Shown: positions 45,389 to 54,514, counted from the stretch's first letter. The stretch: DNA of 64,000 bases from Desulfocapsa sp. (GCA_016765495.1 JAESPV010000034.1:1-64000); one strand, 5' to 3'. Notes: generated by a model from the letters alone, not told the origin. Program-made: numbers and translations.

Positions 45389-46114
45389 ATGCCGCCTATT
45401 ATAAGCTTTATTGGTCGGAAACCCAGTGATACAACGATGGTGGCGAGCCAGGTTGTCAGCCACCTCAGTGAGAGAGGGTATTCAATTGCAGTCATTAAAT
45501 CCGTCGGGGACAACACAATTATTTCCAATCAGTCGGAAACGGATATTGTCACCTGTCAACAGACCGGATCTCGTGCAGTGAGTCTATTGGGTCAGAATCA
45601 AATGATTATACGAGTAAAGAAGGGAGGACTGGAATTGACTCCTTTGGCCTATCGTTTTTTTTCCGACGTAGACATTGTTATTGCAGAGGGTTTTGAAGAT
45701 GATAGCCGTATAGCGAAAATTGAGGTTTCCAGAGCTGGCCGTGACTTGTTACGTAATCAGGTCAAAAGAGTTATTGGCGTGGTCTCTGATCATCAAGTTG
45801 CAGGTGATTCTGTTTTTCGCCTTGGTAACACCAAAAAAGTTGCTTGTTTTATAGAAAATCGTTTGCTCTTAAAACCCAAACCTGAGCAAACCGTCTTGTT
45901 TATAAACGGAAAAAAGATTGCTCTTAATGGGTTTATACAGAGATTTCTGGCTGGTGCTGTGCTGGGGCTTGTGGCTACTTTGAAAACAAAAGAGGATGCA
46001 AAAAATATTGAATTGTGTGTTCGCATACCAACGGATAAATACGCAGACGTTCCCCCCATGCTTGTTAGTTCCGATGAACCGTTGCCAGGGTTTGCTGATG
46101 CAGTACGCTCCTAA
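45389..46114 (+). CDS. MobB-like protein with degenerate P-loop
   Basis: A 241-residue protein built like MobB, the GTP-binding partner in molybdopterin-guanine dinucleotide synthesis. It starts IISFIGRKPSDTT, where the expected GxSGSGKTT P-loop should be: the glycine is kept but GK is replaced by SD, so nucleotide binding is doubtful. Later parts are conserved (GYSIAVIKSVGD, DIVIAEGFEDDSRIAKIEVS), and a C-terminal extension of about 90 residues includes LRN and ELCVRIP. Placed right after the molybdenum-dependent formate dehydrogenase operon, it may help deliver or insert the cofactor. AAGGAG precedes the ATG. Confidence 0.75.
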   Translation: MPPIISFIGRKPSDTTMVASQVVSHLSERGYSIAVIKSVGDNTIISNQSETDIVTCQQTGSRAVSLLGQNQMIIRVKKGGLELTPLAYRFFSDVDIVIAEGFEDDSRIAKIEVSRAGRDLLRNQVKRVIGVVSDHQVAGDSVFRLGNTKKVACFIENRLLLKPKPEQTVLFINGKKIALNGFIQRFLAGAVLGLVATLKTKEDAKNIELCVRIPTDKYADVPPMLVSSDEPLPGFADAVRS

Positions 46115-46186
46115 GAAACCGAACAAAGTAATTTTAAACAACTCACTTACATAAATCCACCTTCTTGTTCTCGTATTGTTTGCTGA

Positions 46187-47005
46187 CTAAATTTGATCCA
46201 GTAGCTTTGTTTCGGAAAGAAATTCAAGTGCTTGCCAGAGATCAGCTTCGCTGTGAGGTTCGAGTGTGACAAGTGGATGCAGGTTGTTTGTTGCAAGAAA
46301 TTGAAAAAGGCTTTTGAAATCAAAAGAACCAAGGCCAAGCCCCAGATGTTGATCGCTCTCTCCATCATTGTCATGCAGGTGAAGCTGACCAAGCCATGGA
46401 GAGAGTTTGGGGAGCCAATCCTGCCAGGGAGTTTTGGCAAAACTCATAAGGTGCCCCACATCCAGACAAAATTGTGCGTTGGGAGAGTTTAATTCAGAAA
46501 GAATTGTTTCATGCGTTTTGGGGTTGTTCTCATAGGTGTTTTCCAGCATGAGTATACAGTTTTGCTTTGCTGCAACCTGAGTCAGCTCATGCCAGATTTC
46601 AAGTGTTGAACGTTTCCATTCCTCCCATTTGTACCCCTGTTTATTCTCCTCATAGTTTAAGTGACAAACAATTGATTTTGGTTTGAATATTTCTATCAGA
46701 CGAAACGCTTTGCGGAGTTTGTTTCGACTGGTTTTTAGAATTTCAGGATCAATCGCCCCCGGGGCAAGATCAAAGAATGGTGCATGGAGTGTGCAGGAGA
46801 GTTTGTTGTCCTGCAGGATGGTCGCAATCTTTCTAAATTCCTCGTCAGTCTCCTCATATAGACAAAGACCTTCAAGGCCAATCTCAGGTTGAATGCCATG
46901 GCTGAGGAATAGTTCAAGGTAACGATTTTTTAATTCATACCAGGGCGCATTGACGAAACAGCGGGAGGTGATGTGCTGGTAGCTTGTTTTGCTCATAAGT
47001 GACAT
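46187..47005 (-). CDS. Sugar phosphate isomerase/epimerase-like TIM barrel protein
   Basis: A 272-residue TIM-barrel protein of the xylose isomerase-like/AP-endonuclease 2 superfamily. Conserved metal-ligand segments are LEGLCLYEE near 47, LHAPFFDLAPG near 75, LMLENTYE near 155, FCLDVGHLMSF near 183 and LHLHDNDGESDQH near 210. Members include sugar isomerases, endonuclease IV and several unassigned enzymes; no specific substrate can be given. It starts 61 bases after the PqiC-like lipoprotein gene on the same strand and is likely the last gene of the Mla operon. Confidence 0.8.
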   Translation of the reverse strand: MSLMSKTSYQHITSRCFVNAPWYELKNRYLELFLSHGIQPEIGLEGLCLYEETDEEFRKIATILQDNKLSCTLHAPFFDLAPGAIDPEILKTSRNKLRKAFRLIEIFKPKSIVCHLNYEENKQGYKWEEWKRSTLEIWHELTQVAAKQNCILMLENTYENNPKTHETILSELNSPNAQFCLDVGHLMSFAKTPWQDWLPKLSPWLGQLHLHDNDGESDQHLGLGLGSFDFKSLFQFLATNNLHPLVTLEPHSEADLWQALEFLSETKLLDQI

Positions 47006-47065
47006 AGTAAAATGTAAGCCTCAGGGACTGAAAAGGTTTTTCGTGGATTGGAGGATTCCTTGCTA

Positions 47066-47674
47066 TTAATTCTTTGTTGAAGATACTGTGCGAATGGCGT
47101 CACCAATTTCTTCTGAGAGACTGGATAATCCCATGCTAAGTCCTTGAACCAGCGAGCTGTGGCTGGAATCTTTTGGTGGGGTAGCGTAGGTGGAGGTTTT
47201 GGCATAGAGAATGGCCAGATTGGTATCACTAATCTTCCAACGTGCACGAAGCAGTGCCTGCCCTTTTGAATCTTTTTCAAAACGGAGCAGAGTGAGTTCC
47301 AGTTGTACCCCCTCTAGCCCATGATTGTCCGGGTAAGGAAAGATATTATTTGTGCCAAGATAATAGGACAGATTGTTGATAAGGGCATCGGTCAGCATTT
47401 CCTGGAGATTTCCTGCCCACCTGTGTTGTTCTTCTATGGTGATTGCGTATGCGGATTTTTGCTTGACCAATTGCCCCTTATCAAGAAAGGAGGCTATTAC
47501 GATGGGACCTATCAAAATATGTGGCAGAGAGCTGGTCGAAGAGATTGCAACCTGCTCGGAACTTTCCAGGGTGTAATAGAAAAATGGGAGTTGTTGTCTC
47601 ATACATCCTGAGAGAAACAGCATCAGACAAATCAGTAAAATCGAATAAAAAGCTGGCCGGTTGTTGTTACTCAT
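47066..47674 (-). CDS. PqiC-like ABC-transport auxiliary lipoprotein
   Basis: A 202-residue lipoprotein. The N-terminal signal ends in the lipobox LSGC (about residue 24), and the mature part matches the ABC-type transport auxiliary lipoprotein family (FYYTLES, LIGPIVIASFLDKGQLV, YYLGTNNIFPYP). Such proteins are outer-membrane partners of MCE transport systems. It overlaps mlaD by 8 bases. It should help the MlaD ring pass lipid between membranes. Confidence 0.85.
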   Translation of the reverse strand: MSNNNRPAFYSILLICLMLFLSGCMRQQLPFFYYTLESSEQVAISSTSSLPHILIGPIVIASFLDKGQLVKQKSAYAITIEEQHRWAGNLQEMLTDALINNLSYYLGTNNIFPYPDNHGLEGVQLELTLLRFEKDSKGQALLRARWKISDTNLAILYAKTSTYATPPKDSSHSSLVQGLSMGLSSLSEEIGDAIRTVSSTKN

Positions 47675-48722
47675 TTTTGTTCTCGCCTGTATTTTGGAGA
47701 CCGAAAATTAAGGTGTCTGGGTTTCGATGAACATAATCACTGAGCCTTTCAATTGAACTGGCAGACTTTTGAAGTTGCCGGATGGCAGTGTTAATGCTTC
47801 GATAGAGAGGAGAAGAAGGTTTCAGCACCGTTCCTGCCTGTACCAGAAGGTCATTTGCCTGCTGTGCAGTTGAGTCAATTTTGCTTAATGTTGTCTCGAT
47901 GCTGTCGGCTATTGGTGAAATGTTCTTATTTAGGGAGTTTACAAGATTGTCAGCATCGGCAGTGAAAACATTGAGTTGATCAAGGCCCGTGTTCACTTTT
48001 GTAAGAATCGACGGAATACCGGAATCGAGCTGTAGCAAAACCTTATTGAGATTTTCTGTGGTGGTTGAGAGTTCATCAATGAGGCGTTGGGTCTTTTCAT
48101 TATTGAACGTTTTTGCAAGTCCGCTTGTAAGGTTCTCAATAGAGCTTAGACTGCTCAGAGTCTTTTTGTAAAGTTTGTCGAGATCAATGTTTTCCAGTTT
48201 CCTGGTGATCTGCTGTATCTCGGTTGGCAGAGTTGGAATTTCAAAATATTTACCCAGTGTATCTCTATATACAGGCGTACTGTTTTCATAAAAGGCCAGA
48301 TCGATATAGCGCTTTCCTGTTACAATACTTACGAGTTTTAGTTGAGCTCTCAGGCCATTCTGACATAAAGATTCCCAGAAAACATTCATACTATCATCTT
48401 TTTCAGTATACGGATTGTCGATGAGTAAGGTTTCCCTGGTAGAGAGAGAAATAAGAACAGGAATAATCAGGCTCTGGTCTGGTTGTCCGTTGGTAGTGAT
48501 ATGAATTTTGATATCTTTCACCTGGCCTACGGTAACCCCACGATAGGTAACAGGTGCTCCAATGCTCAGGCCCTGAAGAGATCCCTCAAAGTAGGTGATT
48601 GCCAAATTCTCTTTGTTAAAAAAACGACTTCCCCCAAAGATAACGATTGCAGTCATAAAGAGAAAAACGGAAAAAACGACAAAAATGCCGATCATTGCTG
48701 GTTGGATTTTTGTATTTGTCAT
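47667..48722 (-). CDS. mlaD: MlaD-family MCE protein
   Basis: A 351-residue substrate-binding subunit of an MCE lipid transporter: one N-terminal helix (about 11-30), an MCE domain (about 38-118) with SIGAPVTYRGVTVGQVKDI, and a long C-terminal helical region (about 180-340) that probably forms a tunnel or coiled assembly. It begins with ATGACAAAT directly after a decayed copy of the mlaF 3' end, so its normal upstream neighbour has been displaced by 2 kb. It may be transcribed from read-through or a new promoter. Confidence 0.9.
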   Translation of the reverse strand: MTNTKIQPAMIGIFVVFSVFLFMTAIVIFGGSRFFNKENLAITYFEGSLQGLSIGAPVTYRGVTVGQVKDIKIHITTNGQPDQSLIIPVLISLSTRETLLIDNPYTEKDDSMNVFWESLCQNGLRAQLKLVSIVTGKRYIDLAFYENSTPVYRDTLGKYFEIPTLPTEIQQITRKLENIDLDKLYKKTLSSLSSIENLTSGLAKTFNNEKTQRLIDELSTTTENLNKVLLQLDSGIPSILTKVNTGLDQLNVFTADADNLVNSLNKNISPIADSIETTLSKIDSTAQQANDLLVQAGTVLKPSSPLYRSINTAIRQLQKSASSIERLSDYVHRNPDTLIFGLQNTGENKNE

Positions 48723-48723
48723 A

Positions 48724-48890
48724 ATATTCGTTCTCTGTAATGGTTCACTTTATGGGAATGAAAAGGAGCGACTGAGAAATCAGACGGGAGATAATCAGCA
48801 AATCCTTTTGGCCCAACCAGTGCCAATTTTACAGCCACAATTTCCGGAATAAGATGTGGCGAGAGTTGAGTAAACTTACATTGGTACTTT
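48724..48890 (-). pseudogene. Decayed second copy of the mlaF 3' region
   Basis: This stretch matches the intact mlaF (50730-51518) in two blocks. 48719-48783 corresponds to 50724-50788, and 48784-48885 to about 51096-51195, joined with loss of about 305 bases. The translated piece EIVAVKLALVGPKGFADYLPS matches EIVDVKLALVGLKGFADYLPS of the intact gene, with many substitutions elsewhere. No functional ATPase could be made. Confidence 0.85.
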
Positions 48891-48934
48891 CCGTTGATGC
48901 AAGTAAGATTATCTGTATTAACCAGGAAAGTCAA

Positions 48935-49025
48935 TCAGCTCTTAAGTGCTTCTTTTACTTTACGGCTCAGTTGCTTCATCGAGTATGGGTTTTTGATGAA
49001 AGCACAGGAACCAGGCTTTGAAGAT
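48935..49025 (-). pseudogene. Response-regulator receiver domain scrap
   Basis: Reading leftward, the last 30 codons before a TGA (48937-48935) encode CAFIKNPYSMKQLSRKVKEA, the end of a receiver domain as found at the C-terminus of hybrid sensor kinases (usually KPYSM; the critical Lys-Pro appears as KNP). Nothing upstream continues it. It is a foreign scrap inside the split Mla operon. Confidence 0.6.
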
Positions 49026-49375
49026 TATCCGTTTCATTAAAGGTCTGGGGGCCTGTCCGTGAATAGAAATTTTACCGCAGGCATATAGTTGATATTCAGG
49101 GGGTAAAAATTTGTAAATAACGAAGAGTTGGGGAAAAGGGAACTCTCAGAAAAGCATTTGTATCTCTTTTTTCTGAATTTGACAACCTCTTGTTATTTCT
49201 ATTTTTTCATTCCCGGAATATCATATTGACTTTCTATGGGGCTTCTCTGTATAGTCCTGGAACTGCTTGGGGGGGGGGCGGTGGTTTTTGCCAACAAATG
49301 TTGAAAGACAATCCCCAAAACAATGATATTCTTTAGCGTAGAGATTCTCAGCTACCAATATTTAAGGAAGAGAGC
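49026..49375. other. Intergenic region before the AGCS symporter with a poly-G tract
   Basis: There is no gene in this 350-base stretch. A run of ten G bases occupies 49269-49278, followed by CGGTGG. AAGGAAG precedes the symporter ATG. No good promoter consensus was identified. Confidence 0.5.
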
Positions 49376-50719
49376 ATGGAATTAATTATCAATCTGATTA
49401 AGCAACTCAATAGTATTGTTTGGGGGCCACTGATGCTGGTGCTCATCTTAGGCACAGGCCTGGTTTTAATGATAGGCATTAAAGGCATGCCTATTGCCAA
49501 GCTGGGATATGGCTTTAAAATGTTGTGGCAAGGCCGAAAGGCTAAATCTGGGGATGAGGGTGACATTTCCCCTTTTAATGCATTAATGACATCACTCGCC
49601 GCCACAATAGGTACCGGTAATATAGCCGGTGTAGCTACCGCCATATTCCTGGGTGGCCCCGGTGCTTTATTTTGGATGTGGATGACTGCATTGCTCGGCA
49701 TGGCAACTAAATATTCAGAAGCTGTTTTGGCAGTACATTTTCGTGAAACTGATGCTAATGGCAATAAAGTTGGTGGACCGATGTATTACATTAAGAATGG
49801 CTTAAGCAGCCGCTTTGCGTGGTTGGGAACAAGCTTTGCCATCTTCGGTGCTTTAGCTGGTTTTGGTATTGGTAATACCATTCAAGCTAATTCAGTGGCA
49901 GATGTTTTATCTTCCAACCTCGGTGTGTCACCATTAATGACAGGCTTAGTCATGGCTGTTCTAGTGGCGATGGTGCTGTTGGGTGGCATTAAACGTATTG
50001 CTACTGTTGCAGGTAAGTTAGTACCCTTTATGGCGATATCCTATGTGTTGGCAGGCATTGTCATCCTGGCAATGCATGCTTCATTGTTACCTCATGCCTT
50101 TAACCTTGTTTTCACCCATGCCTTTACCCCAGTTGCTGCGACGGGTGGTTTTGCTGGTGCAGCGGTTTGGGCTGCTATCCGGTTTGGTGTGGCACGAGGC
50201 GTATTTTCTAATGAGGCTGGTTTGGGAAGTGCACCGATTGCTCATGCGGCAGCAAAAACAAATAGTCCCGTTCAGCAAGGCACGGTAGCGATGATGGGCA
50301 CATTCATTGACACCATTATTGTCTGTTCAATTACCGGTTTAGTAATAATTGTTTCAGGCGCGTGGACTAGTGGAGAAACAGGAGCCAGCTTGTCATCGTT
50401 GGCATTTGAATCTGTACTGCCTGGATTTGGCGGCATTATCGTTTCAGCTGGATTGTGTGTGTTTGCTTTCACCACCATTCTCGGTTGGAGTATCTACGGT
50501 GAGAAATGTGTAGAGTTTTTATTCGGTGTCCGAGCAATTATGCCATTCCGGGTTTTATGGATTGTTGCGGTGCCAATTGGTGCAACCGCTAATTTATCCT
50601 TTATCTGGCTGGTTGCCGACACTTTAAACGCCTTGATGGCATTGCCTAACCTGATTGCCTTGTTATTACTTAGCCCCGTAGTGTTTAAGCTTACCAGGGA
50701 GTATTTTACAAAGAATTAA
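49376..50719 (+). CDS. Alanine/glycine:cation symporter (AGCS family)
   Basis: A 447-residue transporter with about 11 helices. The family signature GTGNIAGVATAIFLGGPGAL lies near residue 80 and MYYIKNGL near 137; GVFSNEAGLGSAPIAHAAA, another hallmark, is near 280. It would import alanine or glycine with sodium. It sits opposite in strand to the Mla genes that flank it and its wording (many TTA, GGC, GCT codons) differs from neighbours and reads gammaproteobacterial to me. Its stop is 8 bases from the relic mlaD start. Acquired DNA is likely. Confidence 0.92.
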   Translation: MELIINLIKQLNSIVWGPLMLVLILGTGLVLMIGIKGMPIAKLGYGFKMLWQGRKAKSGDEGDISPFNALMTSLAATIGTGNIAGVATAIFLGGPGALFWMWMTALLGMATKYSEAVLAVHFRETDANGNKVGGPMYYIKNGLSSRFAWLGTSFAIFGALAGFGIGNTIQANSVADVLSSNLGVSPLMTGLVMAVLVAMVLLGGIKRIATVAGKLVPFMAISYVLAGIVILAMHASLLPHAFNLVFTHAFTPVAATGGFAGAAVWAAIRFGVARGVFSNEAGLGSAPIAHAAAKTNSPVQQGTVAMMGTFIDTIIVCSITGLVIIVSGAWTSGETGASLSSLAFESVLPGFGGIIVSAGLCVFAFTTILGWSIYGEKCVEFLFGVRAIMPFRVLWIVAVPIGATANLSFIWLVADTLNALMALPNLIALLLLSPVVFKLTREYFTKN

Positions 50720-50729
50720 ATTTGTCATA

Positions 50730-51518
50730 CTATTCGTTCTCTACGGACGATTCACTTCCCGGGAGTGAAGAGGAGCGGCTGAGAAATTGTTTTACTTTAA
50801 TGTTGTTACTGTTTTTAGCAAGCATTCTTGGGTCACCGCTGGCAAGCATGGTTTTTGTTTCTGTATCAAGAAAGATAGAATCATCACCAATGGCAAAGAT
50901 TGACGGAAGTTCATGGGTCACGATAACAATGGTTGCTCCCAGGCTGTCTCTTAGCTCCAGAATCAAGTCGTCCAGCATCCTTGAGCTGATGGGGTCAAGC
51001 CCTGCCGAGGGTTCATCAAAAAAGAGGATATCAGGATCAAGGGCAATGGCACGAGCCAGGCCTGCCCGTTTTCTCATTCCGCCACTGATTGCAGACGGGA
51101 GATAGTCTGCAAATCCTTTTAGCCCAACCAGTGCCAGTTTTACATCCACAATTTCCTGAATGAGAAGTGGCGGGAGTTTAGTGAACTGCTGTAAGGGGAG
51201 AGCAATATTTTCTCCAATGGTCATGGAGCTCCAGAGAGCACCAGACTGGTACAATACACCACAGCGCTGCATCCGTTGAGTTCTTTTTTTAGAACTGCTC
51301 TCCCAGAAATTCATGTCAGAATAAAAAACAGTGCCGGCAGCAGGGGATTTAAGTCCTGTAAGGATTCTTAAAAGAGTGGATTTCCCGCATCCTGATTCAC
51401 CCATAATGGTAAAAATGGATCCCTGTTTTACCTTGAATGTGAGGTTCTGCTGTAATACAAAGTCACCATAGGCCATGGTGAGATCCTTAACGTCGATGAG
51501 GGCTTTAGCTGTATCCAT
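50730..51518 (-). CDS. mlaF: MlaF-family ABC transporter ATPase
   Basis: A 262-residue ABC ATPase of the Mla lipid transporter. Walker A is GESGCGKST near 40, signature SGGMRKRAGLARAIALDPD near 147, Walker B ILFFDEPSAGLDPISS, and the H-loop THELPS. The ATG at 51518 begins 8 bases after mlaE ends; an ATG 16 codons earlier would overlap mlaE by 41 bases and looks unlike the family. After its TAG the sequence TATGACAAAT repeats the mlaD start codon region, then the AGCS gene begins abruptly. Confidence 0.92.
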   Translation of the reverse strand: MDTAKALIDVKDLTMAYGDFVLQQNLTFKVKQGSIFTIMGESGCGKSTLLRILTGLKSPAAGTVFYSDMNFWESSSKKRTQRMQRCGVLYQSGALWSSMTIGENIALPLQQFTKLPPLLIQEIVDVKLALVGLKGFADYLPSAISGGMRKRAGLARAIALDPDILFFDEPSAGLDPISSRMLDDLILELRDSLGATIVIVTHELPSIFAIGDDSIFLDTETKTMLASGDPRMLAKNSNNIKVKQFLSRSSSLPGSESSVENE

Positions 51519-51525
51519 GAAAGGC

Positions 51526-52647
51526 TTAAACCCCGATGAGGTTGAAGAAGAAGGTGAATGCTGCATCTGTGATTACGATGAGGACGATGGCCGAGACAAC
51601 TGCTGCTGTGGTTGCCTGGCCGACAGCACCAGCACTTCTTTTACAGTACATTCCTTTTATGCATCCGCAGAAAGCAACAATGTATCCAAAGACAATGGAT
51701 TTAGTAATTCCTACGAGGAAATGATTGAGAGTCACAGCCTTGATGGTTTGTTCGTAGTAGAGGATAGGGCTGATATCAAGCGAAAAACAGCCAATGAAAA
51801 AACCTCCAATAATTCCAATGAAATCAGCACATATTGCAAGAAATGGCATCATGATAATAAGGGCTGTCATGCGTGGGAGTACCAGGAAGTCCAAAGGGTT
51901 CAAGCCCATGGTCTGCAGGGCATCTATTTCTTCATTGACCTGCATGGTGCCAAGCTGAGCAGCAAAGGCAGCACCGGTCCGGCCTGCCATGATGATTGCT
52001 GCCATCATGGGCCCCATTTCTCGGGTCATGGTGAGTCCAACCAGGTTGGCCACATAAATATCAGCACCAAACATCTGTAATTGTACTGCACCAATGAAGG
52101 CGAGAGTAAACCCCACAAGAAAGGAGATAAGGCTGACGATGGGGAGTGCCTGAGGGCCGCAGTTGTAAAGAAAATAGATAAAGTCTCTTTTTAAGAAACG
52201 GGCACGTCCTGAAAAGAATCGGAGATATGACAGAAGAATTTCTCCGGTGAAGGCAAGCATCTCAACTATTTGATTGAAAACCCGTATGTTTTGCTTTCCA
52301 ATTTCTTCAAAAATCCCTGTTTTCGAGTGTTTTTCCTTGGGAGGCAGGCCGGTTTTTTTTCGGGTAAGTTTGAGGAGCTTTTGGATACCGGAGGGGAGAC
52401 CCTGTACATCTATGGCGATTGATTTGGTATTTGCATAATCTGTGATATTGACAAGCTCAACAAGGAGTCTGCTATCCCAGTTACTTAATTTTTCTGTGTT
52501 AAAATAAATGGATTTAATGTGTGAAGGGAAGTCTTTTACAATGTCAGGAGTTGAGCATGGATTCACATGAATGGTCCAGGAGCCAAGAAATGTGAGGCAG
52601 AGTTTGTCGCCATCCTGACTGATTTGTAATGCGCATTCTTTATTCAT
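51526..52647 (-). CDS. mlaE: MlaE-family permease with N-terminal STAS-like domain
   Basis: A 373-residue inner-membrane permease. Residues 1-95 look like a STAS-type domain (IYFNTEKLSNWDSRLLVELV, IQKLLKLTR), fused ahead of the MlaE domain (about 125-373) with AAFAAQLGTMQVNEEIDAL and LNPLDFLVLPR, and five helices. In E. coli the STAS subunit MlaB is separate; here it is fused, as in several Proteobacteria. It is the first gene of the leftward Mla operon. Confidence 0.92.
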   Translation of the reverse strand: MNKECALQISQDGDKLCLTFLGSWTIHVNPCSTPDIVKDFPSHIKSIYFNTEKLSNWDSRLLVELVNITDYANTKSIAIDVQGLPSGIQKLLKLTRKKTGLPPKEKHSKTGIFEEIGKQNIRVFNQIVEMLAFTGEILLSYLRFFSGRARFLKRDFIYFLYNCGPQALPIVSLISFLVGFTLAFIGAVQLQMFGADIYVANLVGLTMTREMGPMMAAIIMAGRTGAAFAAQLGTMQVNEEIDALQTMGLNPLDFLVLPRMTALIIMMPFLAICADFIGIIGGFFIGCFSLDISPILYYEQTIKAVTLNHFLVGITKSIVFGYIVAFCGCIKGMYCKRSAGAVGQATTAAVVSAIVLIVITDAAFTFFFNLIGV

Positions 52648-52775
52648 GGGATGTGTGCAGATTTAATCATCTTTTGGTATTGATTAAAAAGGCTTACAAT
52701 ATAACCTGTATACCCTGGTCTTGTCCAGTTGATTTGCAGGGGGGGGAAACCAGTAGAAATATGAGACGGCAGGTT

Positions 52776-54143
52776 TTATTTTTCAGGTGTTTGCAGGTGA
52801 AAATGAAAGACACAAATAATAGTTATCACCAGAAGTATAAAGCTTAAATACCATGGGAAATAGCCAATGGATTGTCTGAAAGCTTCATTCTCAACAAGAG
52901 CTGTCGTCAAGGTTGGAGAGGTATCTTCAATAGTAAGGCGAAGTTGTGCGATCAAACCGGCAAAGAGAATACCGATGACACCGTAAGCAGCATTGAAGGC
53001 CAGTCCTTTATAGCTGAGAACCGTGGCTCGCTGCCCGGGATCTGTAATCTTATTTAAGTAATGAGAGGTAAAAAAAGAGGTGAGCATCATGGTGACAAAG
53101 ATCATTGCCATGGGCAGTATGCCGGAAATCTTGATAAAAAACGTCAGTCCCCACAGAGATGTGATGGCCAGAGCAATTACAGAGCAAACATTGGTGATTG
53201 GTTTGTAATGATCGACCATTGCACGGGCAAGTCTTGGTACTACAAGACCAATCATGGCAATACCCGATCCGATCAAGCCAAAGCTTGCTTCCGGGAGTTC
53301 GATGATTCTGTAATATTGACTAGTCATGGTAACAAGCATTCGCATGCAATGGTCAAGACTCATGCCCAAAAGGATAACAGTCAGTGCCATGGGTGTTTTT
53401 AAAATCCAACGGCCAGACATCATCGTGATCCGGCTGGCTTCTGTTATTTTCTGCCACACTCCGTTTACTTCACTGGTATTGCTCTTATCTAACACAGGAT
53501 CCTGCATGCCCAGGGTGGTCACAAGAGAGAGAATTCCAAGGCCAAGTGTGAGGTAAACAGGGAAGCGCATGGTTACCTGCTGGCTGAGTTCCATTTGCAG
53601 GCCAAACCAGTTCAATACACTATTCACAGTTCCGGGGTCATAGATCATTGCACCAATCGTCATGGTGATCATATAGGAAAAATTCTGAATCCGCATCTGG
53701 ATATCAAGCACCTTAGGCCAATCTTCAGGGTCGCCCTTAGCAACAAGGGTGTCATATGCCATCGCCTCATCTGCCCCGCTTGCAAGTGCTTCTGCCAAAC
53801 CACTCAATATGCGATTAATGAGGAAAGCGGAGAATATCAGGGTGCTGTTACCAAGAGGTACGAATGCAAGGAGAGTCATCTCTGCAATCATCAGGATGCT
53901 TGTTGTGACGAGTAATTGTTTTCTTCCAATCAGATCTGCCAGGGCTCCTGATGGAACTTCGGCGCAAACAATGGTGAAAGCCCAGACAGTATTGAGGATT
54001 GCAAACTGTTCAATGGTGAGACCATAGTCCAGAAACAAAATTGTGAAAACGGGGTAATAGAATCTGGAGTTGAAAAAAACTCTGAAGGCAATGAATCGTC
54101 TGACATTTGAAAGTGCAAAAGGAGAAAAATGTTTAGTCTGCAT
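52776..54143 (-). CDS. MFS transporter
   Basis: A 455-residue membrane protein with about 12 helices of the major facilitator superfamily. The N-terminal half contains TIEQFAILNTVWAFTIVCAE followed by PSGALADLIGRKQLL, the loop 2-3 motif (G-x-L-AD-x-x-GRK). Homologues of this shape are often annotated as drug or metabolite efflux carriers. The substrate is not predictable. It stands alone: 129 bases after it is the mlaE start, with a run of eight G bases in the gap (52739-52746). Confidence 0.88.
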   Translation of the reverse strand: MQTKHFSPFALSNVRRFIAFRVFFNSRFYYPVFTILFLDYGLTIEQFAILNTVWAFTIVCAEVPSGALADLIGRKQLLVTTSILMIAEMTLLAFVPLGNSTLIFSAFLINRILSGLAEALASGADEAMAYDTLVAKGDPEDWPKVLDIQMRIQNFSYMITMTIGAMIYDPGTVNSVLNWFGLQMELSQQVTMRFPVYLTLGLGILSLVTTLGMQDPVLDKSNTSEVNGVWQKITEASRITMMSGRWILKTPMALTVILLGMSLDHCMRMLVTMTSQYYRIIELPEASFGLIGSGIAMIGLVVPRLARAMVDHYKPITNVCSVIALAITSLWGLTFFIKISGILPMAMIFVTMMLTSFFTSHYLNKITDPGQRATVLSYKGLAFNAAYGVIGILFAGLIAQLRLTIEDTSPTLTTALVENEAFRQSIGYFPWYLSFILLVITIICVFHFHLQTPEK

Positions 54144-54296
54144 AACGCATCATTGTTGTCCCGGATCTAAAAGTCAAGGATTTCCATAACCCCTTCCAAT
54201 GTACCCTGCAACACTTCTGTCGTGGATACGCTACAGTTTTATGTAAGATGCAACATAGGTGTTGCTGGAGTGCATGTGATTACTATCAACGTAGCG

Positions 54297-54413
54297 GTTT
54301 ATGTTGGTTGGAGTGCTTAAAAAAGAATCTTATATATCAGTGTACTACTTATACGTGTAGGGTTTATGTTGGTTGCTTCGATAAACTGGCACTATTGGTG
54401 CTTAAAAAAGCGG
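54297..54413 (+). repeat. Imperfect tandem repeats upstream of the small ORF
   Basis: GTTTATGTTGGTTG occurs near 54297 and again near 54361, each followed by a GTGCTTAAAAAAG segment (near 54316 and 54400); an earlier weaker GTTGCTGGAGTGC copy lies near 54259. The unit is about 60-90 bases. No reading frame spans it. Confidence 0.6.
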
Positions 54414-54437
54414 GAATTACTAAAAGTAAATAAGATC

Positions 54438-54455
54438 GTTTCAAGAAACTCTGAT
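54438..54455 (+). repeat. Direct repeat copy 1 flanking glgP
   Basis: GTTTCAAGAAACTCTGAT is identical to 57293-57310. The first 12 bases form a small hairpin (GTTTC-AA-GAAAC). The two copies stand about 2.85 kb apart on either side of glgP. Confidence 0.75.
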
Positions 54456-54514
54456 ATTGTGACTGCTTACAGGGTGCGGGGTTGTTCGTGGACAGAAAAA
54501 AACGAATACATAAA

